14,899 nt of DNA from Minisyncoccota bacterium (lineage in GTDB: Bacteria > Patescibacteriota > Minisyncoccia > Minisyncoccales > Minisyncoccaceae), in NCBI GenBank assembly GCA_028689175.1, contig JAQTWS010000004.1, forward strand, positions 1 through 14,899, in the 5' to 3' direction. A program made the position numbers and the translations under genes. How positions within the stretch are numbered: position 1 is the stretch's first letter; every line of letters starts with the position of its first letter. The notes under the pieces are model-generated. The model saw nothing but the letters and a program-made list of their open reading frames with translations. It was not told the DNA's origin and did no database searches. Shown here one piece after another: positions 1 through 6,463 of the stretch.

Positions 1-517
1 TTCCAACAACTATATATGGACTATTTTTGAGTTCCCAAATGGTATCTCTTTCTATAATCCCACTAACCAAAGTTTCCGTTTTTTGAACTTCTTCTTTTAA
101 CTTTTTATTATTAATTAATTCACCCCAAGTTGTTTCAAAATAATCAGTAGAATTTAATCCTGGAATTGTAATAACTGACTCTTCGTTATCTAATTCTTTT
201 AATTCTTTTTTTGTAGCCTCCACATCAACATCTATATATCCAGGATTGCCATCTTTGATACCAGGCACAATTATTGGATCTACTAATTTGTATATAACTC
301 CGTTTGATTTGGACAACAATTTAGTATCTTTTTTTAGCGGCAAAGGCTCTCCAGAAGGATGACTGTTATATAATCTAATTTTTTTATTAACTTTTTCCTC
401 TAAGGAAGCGTTATTATCTTTAAAAATCATGTTAAATAAAGAGCCCTTTTCTTCATTGAGAAAATAAAAAAATCCAAAACAAACAATTATTAAAATGATA
501 ATTTTTTTAAAAGGCAT
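1..517 (-). CDS. Secreted/anchored protein, probable right-handed beta-helix (5' part only)
   Basis: An open frame starts at ATG 517 on the minus strand and stays open for 172 codons to the left edge, so the C-terminal part is missing. Residues 1-20 are a short Lys-containing start followed by a hydrophobic stretch (IIILIIVCFGFFYFL), a signal peptide or membrane anchor; the Cys is not in a convincing lipobox. The next ~130 residues are polar and unrecognised. The last visible residues (DTIWELKNSPYIVVG) resemble the sequence that typically opens parallel beta-helix repeat regions, where 'dT.W....sPYvV.g' precedes '.V..G.tLtIepGv'. That repeat region would lie outside the window, so the family call is inferred. 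No Shine-Dalgarno precedes the ATG. The probable role is an exported surface or periplasmic protein; I cannot say more. It is divergent from the MliC remnant. Confidence 0.7.
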   Translation of the reverse strand, partial: MPFKKIIILIIVCFGFFYFLNEEKGSLFNMIFKDNNASLEEKVNKKIRLYNSHPSGEPLPLKKDTKLLSKSNGVIYKLVDPIIVPGIKDGNPGYIDVDVEATKKELKELDNEESVITIPGLNSTDYFETTWGELINNKKLKEEVQKTETLVSGIIERDTIWELKNSPYIVVG

Positions 518-538
518 AGAAAAATCACACAAAAATAA

Positions 539-566
539 ATTATACGCTTTTTGAAAAAAAGAACAA
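539..566 (-). promoter_or_regulatory. Putative promoter of the left-edge exported protein
   Basis: On the minus strand a perfect TATAAT (544-539) lies 21 bases upstream of ATG 517. A weak -35-like TTGTTC (566-561) sits 16 bp upstream of it. The expected transcript would start near 532 with a leader of about 15 nt. Only the -10 is strong. Confidence 0.4.
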
Positions 567-569
567 TCC

Positions 570-599
570 TTGATAAAAATACATAATGTTTTGTATAAT
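570..599 (+). promoter_or_regulatory. Sigma70-type promoter upstream of the MliC remnant
   Basis: TTGATA (570-575) and a perfect TATAAT (594-599) are separated by 18 bp. Transcription would begin near 606 and run into the MliC-like remnant. The promoter looks intact although the reading frame behind it is broken. Confidence 0.55.
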
Positions 600-675
600 G
601 TTTAATAACGAAAGATACGAAGATTGAATTGGAATCAAAGTAGTCGTTATTCGTTAATATTGGCAATTATTATTT

Positions 676-847
676 ATGTGGGAACACATTGCTTTAAGTT
701 TTTGTTTAGGACAAATGCGAGCTATTTCAGCGTCTGGGGCACGCTATGCAAATAAGGATGAGCTTTTGTTTTTGGAATAAAGGATATACTACTGCCTGTG
801 TTCAAGAAAACGATGTAGATACTTATGACAATTGTGTGATTAAATGA
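676..847 (+). pseudogene. Frameshifted remnant of an MliC-type lysozyme-inhibitor gene
   Basis: Two overlapping short frames together spell the C-terminal half of an MliC domain (membrane-bound inhibitor of C-type lysozyme). Frame 1 (676-780) contains ISASGARYANKDE and then runs into TAA. Frame 2 (from 758 to TGA 845-847) continues as SFCFWNKGYTTACVQEN and ends YDNCVIK. Intact relatives read roughly SASGARYAN.DE.FVFWNKGdTAFvEEN....Y.NC without a break, so the junction at about 760 corresponds to a net loss of two bases (or gain of one). Just upstream, another frame encodes a hydrophobic segment (LILAIIIYV, about 641-670) that may be the remains of the signal anchor. The Cys-rich N-terminal part of the domain is not recognisable. 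Living MliC proteins are envelope-anchored and block host lysozyme. I read this as a dead gene with surviving promoter and terminator. The family call rests on motif memory only. Confidence 0.68.
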
Positions 848-862
848 TAAAAGATGGCACTC

Positions 863-894
863 AAAATGGGCATGATTAATTTCATGCTCATTTT
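863..894 (+). terminator. Hairpin terminator after the MliC remnant
   Basis: A 13-bp stem (863-875 AAAATGGGCATGA with 882-894 TCATGCTCATTTT, one G-U pair) encloses a 6-nt loop. Both arms carry A/T runs, so it could work in either direction. It lies 16 nt after the remnant's stop codon. Confidence 0.6.
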
Positions 895-949
895 GTATTA
901 CACACGATTTAATTATTCGCACTTCGGAGTAGGATGCAGCCTCCAACAC

Positions 950-977
950 TTGACATAATTGTAAAAAGTGTTACAAT
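950..977 (+). promoter_or_regulatory. Consensus promoter of the Nudix gene
   Basis: A perfect -35 TTGACA (950-955) and TACAAT (972-977) are spaced by 16 bp. Transcription should start near 984, giving a leader of about 17 nt that contains the Shine-Dalgarno. This promoter position excludes the upstream in-frame GTG at 968 as the start, because that codon overlaps the -10. Confidence 0.7.
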
Positions 978-989
978 TTAGTTACCACC

Positions 990-995
990 GAGGTG
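990..995 (+). promoter_or_regulatory. Shine-Dalgarno GAGGTG fixing the Nudix start at 1001
   Basis: GAGGTG lies 5 nt before ATG 1001 and matches the anti-Shine-Dalgarno of 16S rRNA. Nearly all other genes in this window have no such site, so it is both start-deciding and unusual here. Confidence 0.7.
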
Positions 996-1000
996 TGGAA

Positions 1001-1516
1001 ATGGAAATAAATATAGAGAAAATCATTCAGAACTCTGAAGAGAGAATAAGAAGAGAGGTACCCGGGGCGGTTGCTACCGGGATCGGAATATTCGTTCTTG
1101 TTCGAAAAAAGGACAAGATCCTTGTTCGAACAAGAACTGAAAAAGGTTCTCTTTATGGGAAAAATCTTTCCGGAAAGAAAGAACTCCCAGGAGGGGCTGT
1201 TGACATCCAAGACTTTGGTTCTGAGTACGACTCAGCCCCTCTCGCAGCAGCGAAAAGAGAATTGGAGGAAGAAACCGGACTCAAACTTCTTGTTGATAGA
1301 CTTGAAACACCTGTAATGCTGAGACCAGCATGGACCATTATAAAAGGAGAGCTCATCGATCTCGCATTTTCTCTAGAGGTATCATGGGACATGGTGGAAA
1401 AAACCGAAAAATATGAAGAATTGCTCAAAAATGGCAACCTCGCATGGATACCCACCAACAAACTGAAGGAAGTAGAATTTATTTCTAAAAGAATGGCATT
1501 CCTAGTGAATAGCTGA
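1001..1516 (+). CDS. Nudix hydrolase, GC-rich outlier
   Basis: 171 residues from ATG 1001. The Nudix signature is visible: GG of ELPGGAVD (about residues 56-63) and then REL.EETG (about 85-93), corresponding to G...REUxEExGU. The stretch between the two Gly and the REL element is longer than the classical 23-residue box, so one of the metal-binding spacings carries an insertion (around DFGSEYDSAP). Nudix enzymes cleave nucleoside diphosphates linked to another moiety; the substrate cannot be told here. The gene is at about 46% GC over 1021-1260 by my count, against roughly 25-35% for neighbours, and uses codons such as CTC, CGC and CCG that are rare around it. With its own promoter, Shine-Dalgarno and terminator it forms a self-contained unit that was probably acquired horizontally. 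Confidence 0.82.
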   Translation: MEINIEKIIQNSEERIRREVPGAVATGIGIFVLVRKKDKILVRTRTEKGSLYGKNLSGKKELPGGAVDIQDFGSEYDSAPLAAAKRELEEETGLKLLVDRLETPVMLRPAWTIIKGELIDLAFSLEVSWDMVEKTEKYEELLKNGNLAWIPTNKLKEVEFISKRMAFLVNS

Positions 1517-1526
1517 AAATAGCCAA

Positions 1527-1576
1527 GAGAGATAACTATTTATAAATTAAATAGTGGCAATAATCTCTCATTTTTT
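1527..1576 (+). terminator. Rho-independent terminator of the Nudix gene
   Basis: GAGAGAT (1527-1533) pairs with ATCTCTC (1563-1569), and ACTATTT (1536-1542 region) can pair with AAATAGT inside it, giving a two-part stem. T6 (1571-1576) follows. It begins 10 nt after the stop codon. Confidence 0.7.
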
Positions 1577-1617
1577 ATATTATTGTGAAAATATATCTAT
1601 TAAAACCTAATAATTTT

Positions 1618-2316
1618 TTATTTAAATTTTTTGTTTAATAAATTGATTAAATATTTTTTAAATTCTAACTGATCATTTATAGAGTTAAATACTTCTAGCG
1701 CTACAATTTTTCCAAAAACAAATTTTGGCAAAGTTTCTAGATAATCAAAATCATTCAAATTGTAAATTTTGTGCATATCAAGATTTGTTTTTGGACACCA
1801 ACCATTCAAATGATTACAATCAAAGTATTTTTTAAATTTTTTATTTTTATATACATATTCAAAATCCTTATTTAACATTTCCATGCCAACCTTGAAGTGT
1901 GCCAGATCTACACAAAAACCATCTATTTTTTCTACTTTTATTTTTTTAGAAACAAAATTATCAAAATTCATTTCTAAACATAGATTTTTATAAAATCCAT
2001 TCCATTTTAAAATATCATTTTGTTGAAAATTTATTTCATGAATAGTAAAGTATTTTGTTTTGTATATATTTTTTAGAAATTTTAATTCATCTTTATCCAT
2101 GTCGTGGCGAATGTGAACTAATGGAATGCTTTTTATATTAGAATTTAAAAGTGCATTATATATTTTTTGTCTTTGTTTTTTTGTATATAATTCCAAAAAT
2201 AACGCAACCTCCTTTATTCCAAGCATATTTATTTCTTCTAACTTTTCTTTCCAATCTTTTTCTTTTTTTCCCGTAATTGAAACTAATAATTTTTTTGAAA
2301 AATCAACTTCGTTCAT
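1618..2316 (-). CDS. Uncharacterised protein, possibly a TIM-barrel fold
   Basis: 232 residues, no signal peptide or membrane segment. I do not recognise a named family. The layout suggests an (alpha/beta)8 or xylose-isomerase-like barrel: strand-like segments KLLVSIT (about 9-15), EVALFLE (36-42), IKSIPLVHIRH (60-70), KYFTIHEI (88-95), GFCVDLAHF (133-141), and EALxxF-type ends such as IVALEVFN (208-215) alternate with helical, Lys/Glu-rich stretches. Possible active-site residues are His-Arg-His (68-70), Asp-x-x-His (137-140) and the HLNGW motif near 170. Its start codon is 44 nt after the stop of the Cys4 protein gene, so both are probably one transcript. It is very AT-rich and Lys/Asn-rich. 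The barrel assignment is inference from the pattern of strands only. Confidence 0.62.
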   Translation of the reverse strand: MNEVDFSKKLLVSITGKKEKDWKEKLEEINMLGIKEVALFLELYTKKQRQKIYNALLNSNIKSIPLVHIRHDMDKDELKFLKNIYKTKYFTIHEINFQQNDILKWNGFYKNLCLEMNFDNFVSKKIKVEKIDGFCVDLAHFKVGMEMLNKDFEYVYKNKKFKKYFDCNHLNGWCPKTNLDMHKIYNLNDFDYLETLPKFVFGKIVALEVFNSINDQLEFKKYLINLLNKKFK

Positions 2317-2360
2317 GTTATTTTTAACCTTATATCAATAAAATGATTTAAACAATGTTT

Positions 2361-2837
2361 TTAAAATTCTATACCTTTCAATTTTTTAGATATTTTCTTT
2401 TCTATATCCTTTTGTTCAATTACTTCTTCTAGTGCTACCTTTTCTTCCTTTGTAAATAAGGTATTATATAAGTCATGTGCTGTATTTAAAAATCGTTGAA
2501 ACTCTTCCCCGGATAGATCATTTACAGAGTTATAATTCTTATTCTTTGTATATTTATCCATTAGTATTTCCTCAAACAAATATGCAACATCAAAAATCCT
2601 TCTTCTTCTTGAGGCCGCCGCCTTTAAAGTTCTAAATTTATTATCTTGCTTGTAAAAATAAATTGTGCAATCTTCACAAAAATAATTGATTTTACCCTTT
2701 CTATCTATACATCGAGAACCTAAAGTAATATTTCTTTTCTTACAAGACGAACATTGCAAATCATATCTAATCTTCTTTTTTGCTTTTATATGATATTTAA
2801 GTTTGATTTCTGAATATGTCTTGTCTTTCTTAATCAT
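2361..2837 (-). CDS. Uncharacterised Cys4 zinc-binding-like protein
   Basis: 158 residues starting at ATG 2837 with no Shine-Dalgarno. C29-x2-C32 (CSSC) and C54-x2-C57 (CEDC), with an extra C43, form a probable zinc ribbon. It is preceded by a very basic stretch (residues 1-36) and followed by a basic cluster ASRRRRIF (about 74-82). The C-terminal half is helical and charged (LSGEEFQRFLNTAHDLYNTLFTKEEK). This looks like a nucleic-acid- or ribosome-associated small protein. No family name can be given. It is first in a likely two-gene unit with the gene ending at 1618 and is transcribed from a perfect consensus promoter, which suggests strong expression. Confidence 0.65.
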   Translation of the reverse strand: MIKKDKTYSEIKLKYHIKAKKKIRYDLQCSSCKKRNITLGSRCIDRKGKINYFCEDCTIYFYKQDNKFRTLKAAASRRRRIFDVAYLFEEILMDKYTKNKNYNSVNDLSGEEFQRFLNTAHDLYNTLFTKEEKVALEEVIEQKDIEKKISKKLKGIEF

Positions 2838-2895
2838 AATTATTAATTATATTAAACTTAAAAATTATTTATAATAACATCATGTAATATCTCAA

Positions 2896-2924
2896 ATTAT
2901 AAAATTTATAAAAGTCAATGTCAA
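2896..2924 (-). promoter_or_regulatory. Perfect consensus sigma70 promoter for the Cys4 protein gene
   Basis: On the minus strand TTGACA (2924-2919) and TATAAT (2901-2896) are separated by exactly 17 bp. The predicted start near 2889 leaves a leader of about 52 nt before ATG 2837. It points away from the typA promoter. Confidence 0.75.
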
Positions 2925-2941
2925 ATTTTTTAACAAAACTA

Positions 2942-2978
2942 TTGACTATGTTCAAAAAACATAGTATTAATATACTAT
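2942..2978 (+). promoter_or_regulatory. typA promoter overlapped by two inverted repeats
   Basis: TTGACT (2942-2947) and TATTAA (2965-2970) are 17 bp apart. Two perfect inverted repeats overlay it: ACTATGTT (2945-2952) with AACATAGT (2958-2965) between the boxes, and ATAGTAT (2961-2967) with ATACTAT (2972-2978) across the -10. Both could be repressor or activator sites; this is inference from symmetry. Confidence 0.5.
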
Positions 2979-3012
2979 TCCGCTCTTATGGGCGGGTTTA
3001 ATTTTATAAAAT

Positions 3013-4806
3013 ATGGAAATAAGAAACATAGCAATTATTGCTCACGTAGACCACGGCAAAACTACATTAACAGATGCTCTTATGCGTCAATGCGGAATGG
3101 CTGAGGAGGGTGTGAGCATGGATAATGATAAAATAGAACAAGAAAGAGGTATTACTATTTATTCTAAAAATACTTCTGTGTACTATAAAGGAACTAAAAT
3201 AAATATTGTGGACACACCTGGCCATGCTGATTTTGGTTCGGAAGTTGAGCGTGTTTTACGTTCTATCGATTCTGTTATTTTACTTGTAGATGCGCAAGAA
3301 GGACCAATGCCTCAGACAAAATCTGTTTTAAGAAAATCTCTTATGCTTGGATTAAAACCAATAGTTGTTATTAATAAAATAGACAAGCCGGCTGCAAGAA
3401 TAGAGGAAGTAAAAGAAATGATATACGAACTTTTTTTGGATTTAGGAGCTAATGATGAACAACTCGATTTTACAACTCTTTATTCGATTTCGAGAGATGG
3501 GATTGCTAAAAAAAATATAGAAGATGACTCCAAAGACTTAACTCCTCTTTTAGATACTATTTTAGAGCAAGTGTTATTAGCGTCTGATTTAAATAAAAGC
3601 GAAAAACCTTTATTGGCTCAACCATTTAACCTTGCCTATGATAACTTTTTGGGACGTTTAGCTATATGTAGGATATACGAAGGAGCAATTAAGGATGGCA
3701 TGAACGTTATTTTAAAAAATAATAAAAATGAGAGTTATAAAGGCAAAATTTCAAAACTATTCACCTTTGAAGGACTTTTAAGAAAAGAAGTAAAAGAAGC
3801 GACTACTGGAGATATTGTTATGATTGCTGGCTTGCCTGATATATATATTGGAGAAACGATTTGTGAAAATGAAGAGCAAGAAAAACTTCCCTCCATTGAT
3901 ATTGATGAACCAACAATTTCTTTAAATTTTCTTGTTAATAATTCTCCTTTCGCAGGACGTGAAGGAAAATTTGTAACAAATAGACAATTAAAAGAAAGGC
4001 TTGAAAAAGAACTTGAAATTAATGTAGGATTAAAAATAGATTTTTCTTCTCCTGAATATTATAAAGTTTGTGGAAGAGGAGAGATGCATATCGCCATCCT
4101 GATAGAAAATATGCGACGCGAGGGATACGAGCTTCAAATATCAGAACCAACAGTAATTATCAAAGAAGAGGATGGGGTTAAATATGAACCATTTGAGGAA
4201 GTTACCATAATTGTGAATGAAGAAAATTCAGGAACTATAATTGAAAAATTATCTAAGCGTGCTGGAATCATGACTTCTATTGTGACAGAAAACAATCATT
4301 CAAAAATTATTTTTGAAATACCTACAAGGGGTCTTTTAGGTTATAAAAATGAATTCATAATTGACACAAGAGGCGAAGGGATATTTTATTCGAGAGTAAT
4401 AGGTTTTAGACCACATGTTGGAAAAATTGAAAAAAATAAATTTGGATCGATGATTTCTATGTCAACTGGGAAGGCGCTTGGCTTTTCTTTGTGGAATCTT
4501 CAAGAAAGGGGTTCTCTTTATATACATCCAGCTACTCAAGTTTACGAAGGTATGGTTATTGGAAATGTTTCAAAAGGAATTGATCTTACTGTAAATCCAA
4601 TAAAAGGAAAAGAACTAACCAATATGAGAGCATCGGGATCTGATGAAGCTATTTTACTAATTCCCCCTATGGAACTAACATTAGAAAGAGGTATGAGTAT
4701 TATGAAAGATGATGAATATTTAGAAATTACTCCAACAAGTATACGCTTAAGAAAAAAATATTTAACTGAAACTGAAAGAATAAAAGCAAGTAGAAAGGCT
4801 AGATAA
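3013..4806 (+). CDS. typA: Translational GTPase TypA/BipA
   Basis: 597 residues, close to the usual family length of about 605-615. TypA is an EF-G-like GTPase that binds the 70S ribosome and acts in stress response and large-subunit assembly. G-domain motifs are all present: G1 AHVDHGKTT (10-18), switch I RGITI (45-49), G3 DTPGH (67-71), G4 NKID (121-124). They are followed by the beta-barrel domain, the EF-G III/V-like domains ([20 protein letters not shown] around 357-376, [10 protein letters not shown] around 441-450) and the TypA-specific C-terminal domain ending in basic residues. ATG 3013 is chosen because the sequence [18 protein letters not shown] aligns with the family N-terminus. 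No Shine-Dalgarno is near; a short GC-rich CCGC/GCGG element lies at 2980-2996 in the leader. Its stop codon lies inside the terminator hairpin loop. Confidence 0.97.
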   Translation: MEIRNIAIIAHVDHGKTTLTDALMRQCGMAEEGVSMDNDKIEQERGITIYSKNTSVYYKGTKINIVDTPGHADFGSEVERVLRSIDSVILLVDAQEGPMPQTKSVLRKSLMLGLKPIVVINKIDKPAARIEEVKEMIYELFLDLGANDEQLDFTTLYSISRDGIAKKNIEDDSKDLTPLLDTILEQVLLASDLNKSEKPLLAQPFNLAYDNFLGRLAICRIYEGAIKDGMNVILKNNKNESYKGKISKLFTFEGLLRKEVKEATTGDIVMIAGLPDIYIGETICENEEQEKLPSIDIDEPTISLNFLVNNSPFAGREGKFVTNRQLKERLEKELEINVGLKIDFSSPEYYKVCGRGEMHIAILIENMRREGYELQISEPTVIIKEEDGVKYEPFEEVTIIVNEENSGTIIEKLSKRAGIMTSIVTENNHSKIIFEIPTRGLLGYKNEFIIDTRGEGIFYSRVIGFRPHVGKIEKNKFGSMISMSTGKALGFSLWNLQERGSLYIHPATQVYEGMVIGNVSKGIDLTVNPIKGKELTNMRASGSDEAILLIPPMELTLERGMSIMKDDEYLEITPTSIRLRKKYLTETERIKASRKAR

Positions 4807-4820
4807 TCATTCTAGCTTTT
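4794..4820 (+). terminator. typA terminator with the stop codon in its loop
   Basis: AAAGGCTAGA (4794-4803) pairs with TCTAGCTTTT (4811-4820), with one G-U pair. The 7-nt loop (4804-4810) begins with the typA TAA stop codon. A further T-rich stretch (4820-4830) follows. Confidence 0.65.
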
Positions 4821-4830
4821 TAAATTTTTG

Positions 4831-4839
4831 TGCTATAAT
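4831..4839 (+). promoter_or_regulatory. Extended -10 promoter placing +1 at the hemolysin III start codon
   Basis: TGCTATAAT is an extended -10 (TGn plus perfect TATAAT at 4834-4839). Six bases separate it from ATG 4846, so transcription should start at or next to the A of ATG and give a leaderless mRNA. No good -35 is visible, which the extended -10 can compensate. Confidence 0.55.
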
Positions 4840-4845
4840 ATTATC

Positions 4846-5472
4846 ATGATAAAAATAAAGGATCCTGTATCAGGTTTTTCTCATTTAATAGGAGCCATAT
4901 TAACTATTGTAGCAACTTTTTTTCTTTTAATTAATGCTAAAAATACAGAAGAAATAATCTGCTTCCTTTTTTTTGGAATAACAGCGTTTGTATTATATAC
5001 ATCAAGTACAATTTATCACTTATTCGGGAAACCAGCCTCAGAAATAAGTATTTTAAGAAAAATAGATCATGCCTCCATATATCTATTAATAGCTGGAACA
5101 TTTACCCCCTTTTGTATTTTAGTTGTTGATAATATTTTAGGTTTAATAATTTTAATCGTTGTGTGGATTTTGGCTATTGCGGGAACCGCGGCTATGTTTT
5201 TTAATTCTTTTTGGAAACATTTTCCAAGATGGGCAGCAACAGGACTTTATGTTTTAATGGGATGGATTGCTGTTTTGATGATTTATCCAATGAGATTTTA
5301 TCTTGATATATTATTATGGATATTTATTGGTGGCCTTTTTTATACAATCGGAGCTGTGATCTATGCAATAAAAAAACCAAACCTTTTTAAAAGCTTTGGT
5401 TTTCACGAATTATTTCATATATTCGTACTTTTAGGAACAATCTCTCATTTTATTGCAATATACTTAATTTAG
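4846..5472 (+). CDS. Hemolysin III / PAQR-family membrane protein
   Basis: 208 residues from ATG 4846; the upstream in-frame TTG at 4828 is rejected because it lies before the extended -10. The family (YqfA/HlyIII, PAQR) consists of seven-helix inner-membrane proteins related to eukaryotic adiponectin receptors; bacterial members probably have metal-dependent hydrolase activity or affect membrane lipid state. Family motifs: DPVSGFSHLIGA (6-17), SSTIYH (53-58), DHASIYLLIAGTFTPF (74-89) and C-terminal HELFH...H with His187, His191 and His201. Together with His58 and Asp74 these are the expected zinc ligands and polar residues. Seven hydrophobic segments fit. The stop codon overlaps the stop of the convergent corA by 4 bp. 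Confidence 0.92.
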   Translation: MIKIKDPVSGFSHLIGAILTIVATFFLLINAKNTEEIICFLFFGITAFVLYTSSTIYHLFGKPASEISILRKIDHASIYLLIAGTFTPFCILVVDNILGLIILIVVWILAIAGTAAMFFNSFWKHFPRWAATGLYVLMGWIAVLMIYPMRFYLDILLWIFIGGLFYTIGAVIYAIKKPNLFKSFGFHELFHIFVLLGTISHFIAIYLI

Positions 5473-6386
5473 AACTTTTTATTTATAAAAAATACAAAAA
5501 AAGCAATTGAAATTACAAAAGAAACAATTAGTATGTATATAAAACCTAGAGGCTCATTTTCTAGAGGAATCAAAACATTCATTCCAAAAAAACTTGCTAT
5601 CATAGTTGGTATTGTTAAAAAAACTGTAATAGAAGTTAATAGTTTTATAGTTCTGTTTAAGTTATTTGTAAAAATAATTTGATAAGATTGTCTTAAACTT
5701 TTAATACTTTTTAAATTTGTAGAGCAAATTCCTACAGATTGTCTGATGCTAATAATCATGTCTTCTATTAAATCCTCATCATAACTATAAATAGGAATAT
5801 ATTTACCAGTTTCAATAGCTTCGAACACAATTTTCATAGGATCTAATGCAAAAACATAATCACTTAAGATCTCCTCATTCTCTATTAATTTTAAAATATC
5901 TGCATTTGTGATTTTTTCTAATTTATCTTTTTGATACTCTATATTATTATTTATATTCTTAACAGCCTTGGTAAAGTTTTTAGATATATTAAGTAAAACA
6001 TATATTAAAAACTTACTTCTTTGTGTTGTAGAAAAATCAAATCCATTATCGATTAAAAATCTTATAAGATCACTTTTTGAAATGGAAATTGTAATAATAT
6101 ATTTCCTCGTTATAATTATTGTTAAGGGAGTTGTAGAAACATCTTCATCAAAAAATTGAGCATCGCGAACAAATAAAATTACCGCATCGTTTTTTCTTTC
6201 GATACGAGGAAGTTCATGGACATCTAAAACATCCTCTAAATCACTATAATTTAGTTTTGTAATATTCTTAACAAAAAGTAAATCATCCGTAGTTGCATTT
6301 TCAATATTTATCCATGCACCACTTTTAACTTTTTCTAATCTTTGTATTTTCTTGCTTTTTATGTCTTTAAAAAATATTTCAATCAT
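5469..6386 (-). CDS. corA: CorA-family Mg2+ transporter
   Basis: 305 residues, typical for CorA. The protein forms a pentameric Mg2+ (or Co2+/Ni2+) channel in the cytoplasmic membrane. The N-terminal cytoplasmic alpha/beta domain (1-150) includes LDVHELPRIERKNDAVILFVR, a conserved region. A long stalk helix follows (about 150-245). Two transmembrane helices lie at about 246-265 and 281-301, and the signature GMN (residues 268-270) sits after the first of them, as FFGMN rather than the usual YGMN. The C-terminus is basic (NKKF), as expected on the cytoplasmic side. It lies 77 nt after the SDR gene, with no hairpin terminator between them, so it may be the last gene of that operon; it may also have its own weak promoter (GATAAT-like -10 near 6400). 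Confidence 0.93.
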   Translation of the reverse strand: MIEIFFKDIKSKKIQRLEKVKSGAWINIENATTDDLLFVKNITKLNYSDLEDVLDVHELPRIERKNDAVILFVRDAQFFDEDVSTTPLTIIITRKYIITISISKSDLIRFLIDNGFDFSTTQRSKFLIYVLLNISKNFTKAVKNINNNIEYQKDKLEKITNADILKLIENEEILSDYVFALDPMKIVFEAIETGKYIPIYSYDEDLIEDMIISIRQSVGICSTNLKSIKSLRQSYQIIFTNNLNRTIKLLTSITVFLTIPTMIASFFGMNVLIPLENEPLGFIYILIVSFVISIAFFVFFINKKF

Positions 6387-6463
6387 GCATAGATATTATC
6401 ATAATTTTATAAAAAAAGCATCTTATTAATTATCCACCAAATGTATGTAAAATATTCAAAGTT

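Noticed and set aside
676..847. Programmed ribosomal frameshift instead of a pseudogene
   Set aside because: No slippery heptamer or downstream pseudoknot is evident at the junction near 760, and the N-terminal half of the MliC domain is also missing, so decay explains it better.
722..949. 75-codon minus-strand frame starting ATG 949
   Set aside because: It lies antisense to the MliC remnant, spans the terminator hairpin, and its protein shows no domain-like pattern.
968..1000. Earlier GTG start (968) for the Nudix gene
   Set aside because: It lies within the -10 region and upstream of the expected transcription start, while ATG 1001 has a well-placed Shine-Dalgarno.
971..1461. Several 79-102-codon frames on both strands over the Nudix gene
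   Set aside because: They arise because this gene is GC-richer and has few stops in other frames; the Nudix frame alone has family motifs.
2126..2341. Plus-strand 71-codon frame opposite the possible TIM-barrel gene
   Set aside because: It is Phe/Ser-rich translation of the complementary strand of a Lys-rich gene.
4828..4845. TTG start for the hemolysin III gene
   Set aside because: TTG precedes the extended -10, so it would not be in the transcript; the family N-terminus fits ATG 4846.
5968..6159. 63-codon plus-strand frame inside corA
   Set aside because: It is antisense to a well-supported CorA coding region and lacks features.
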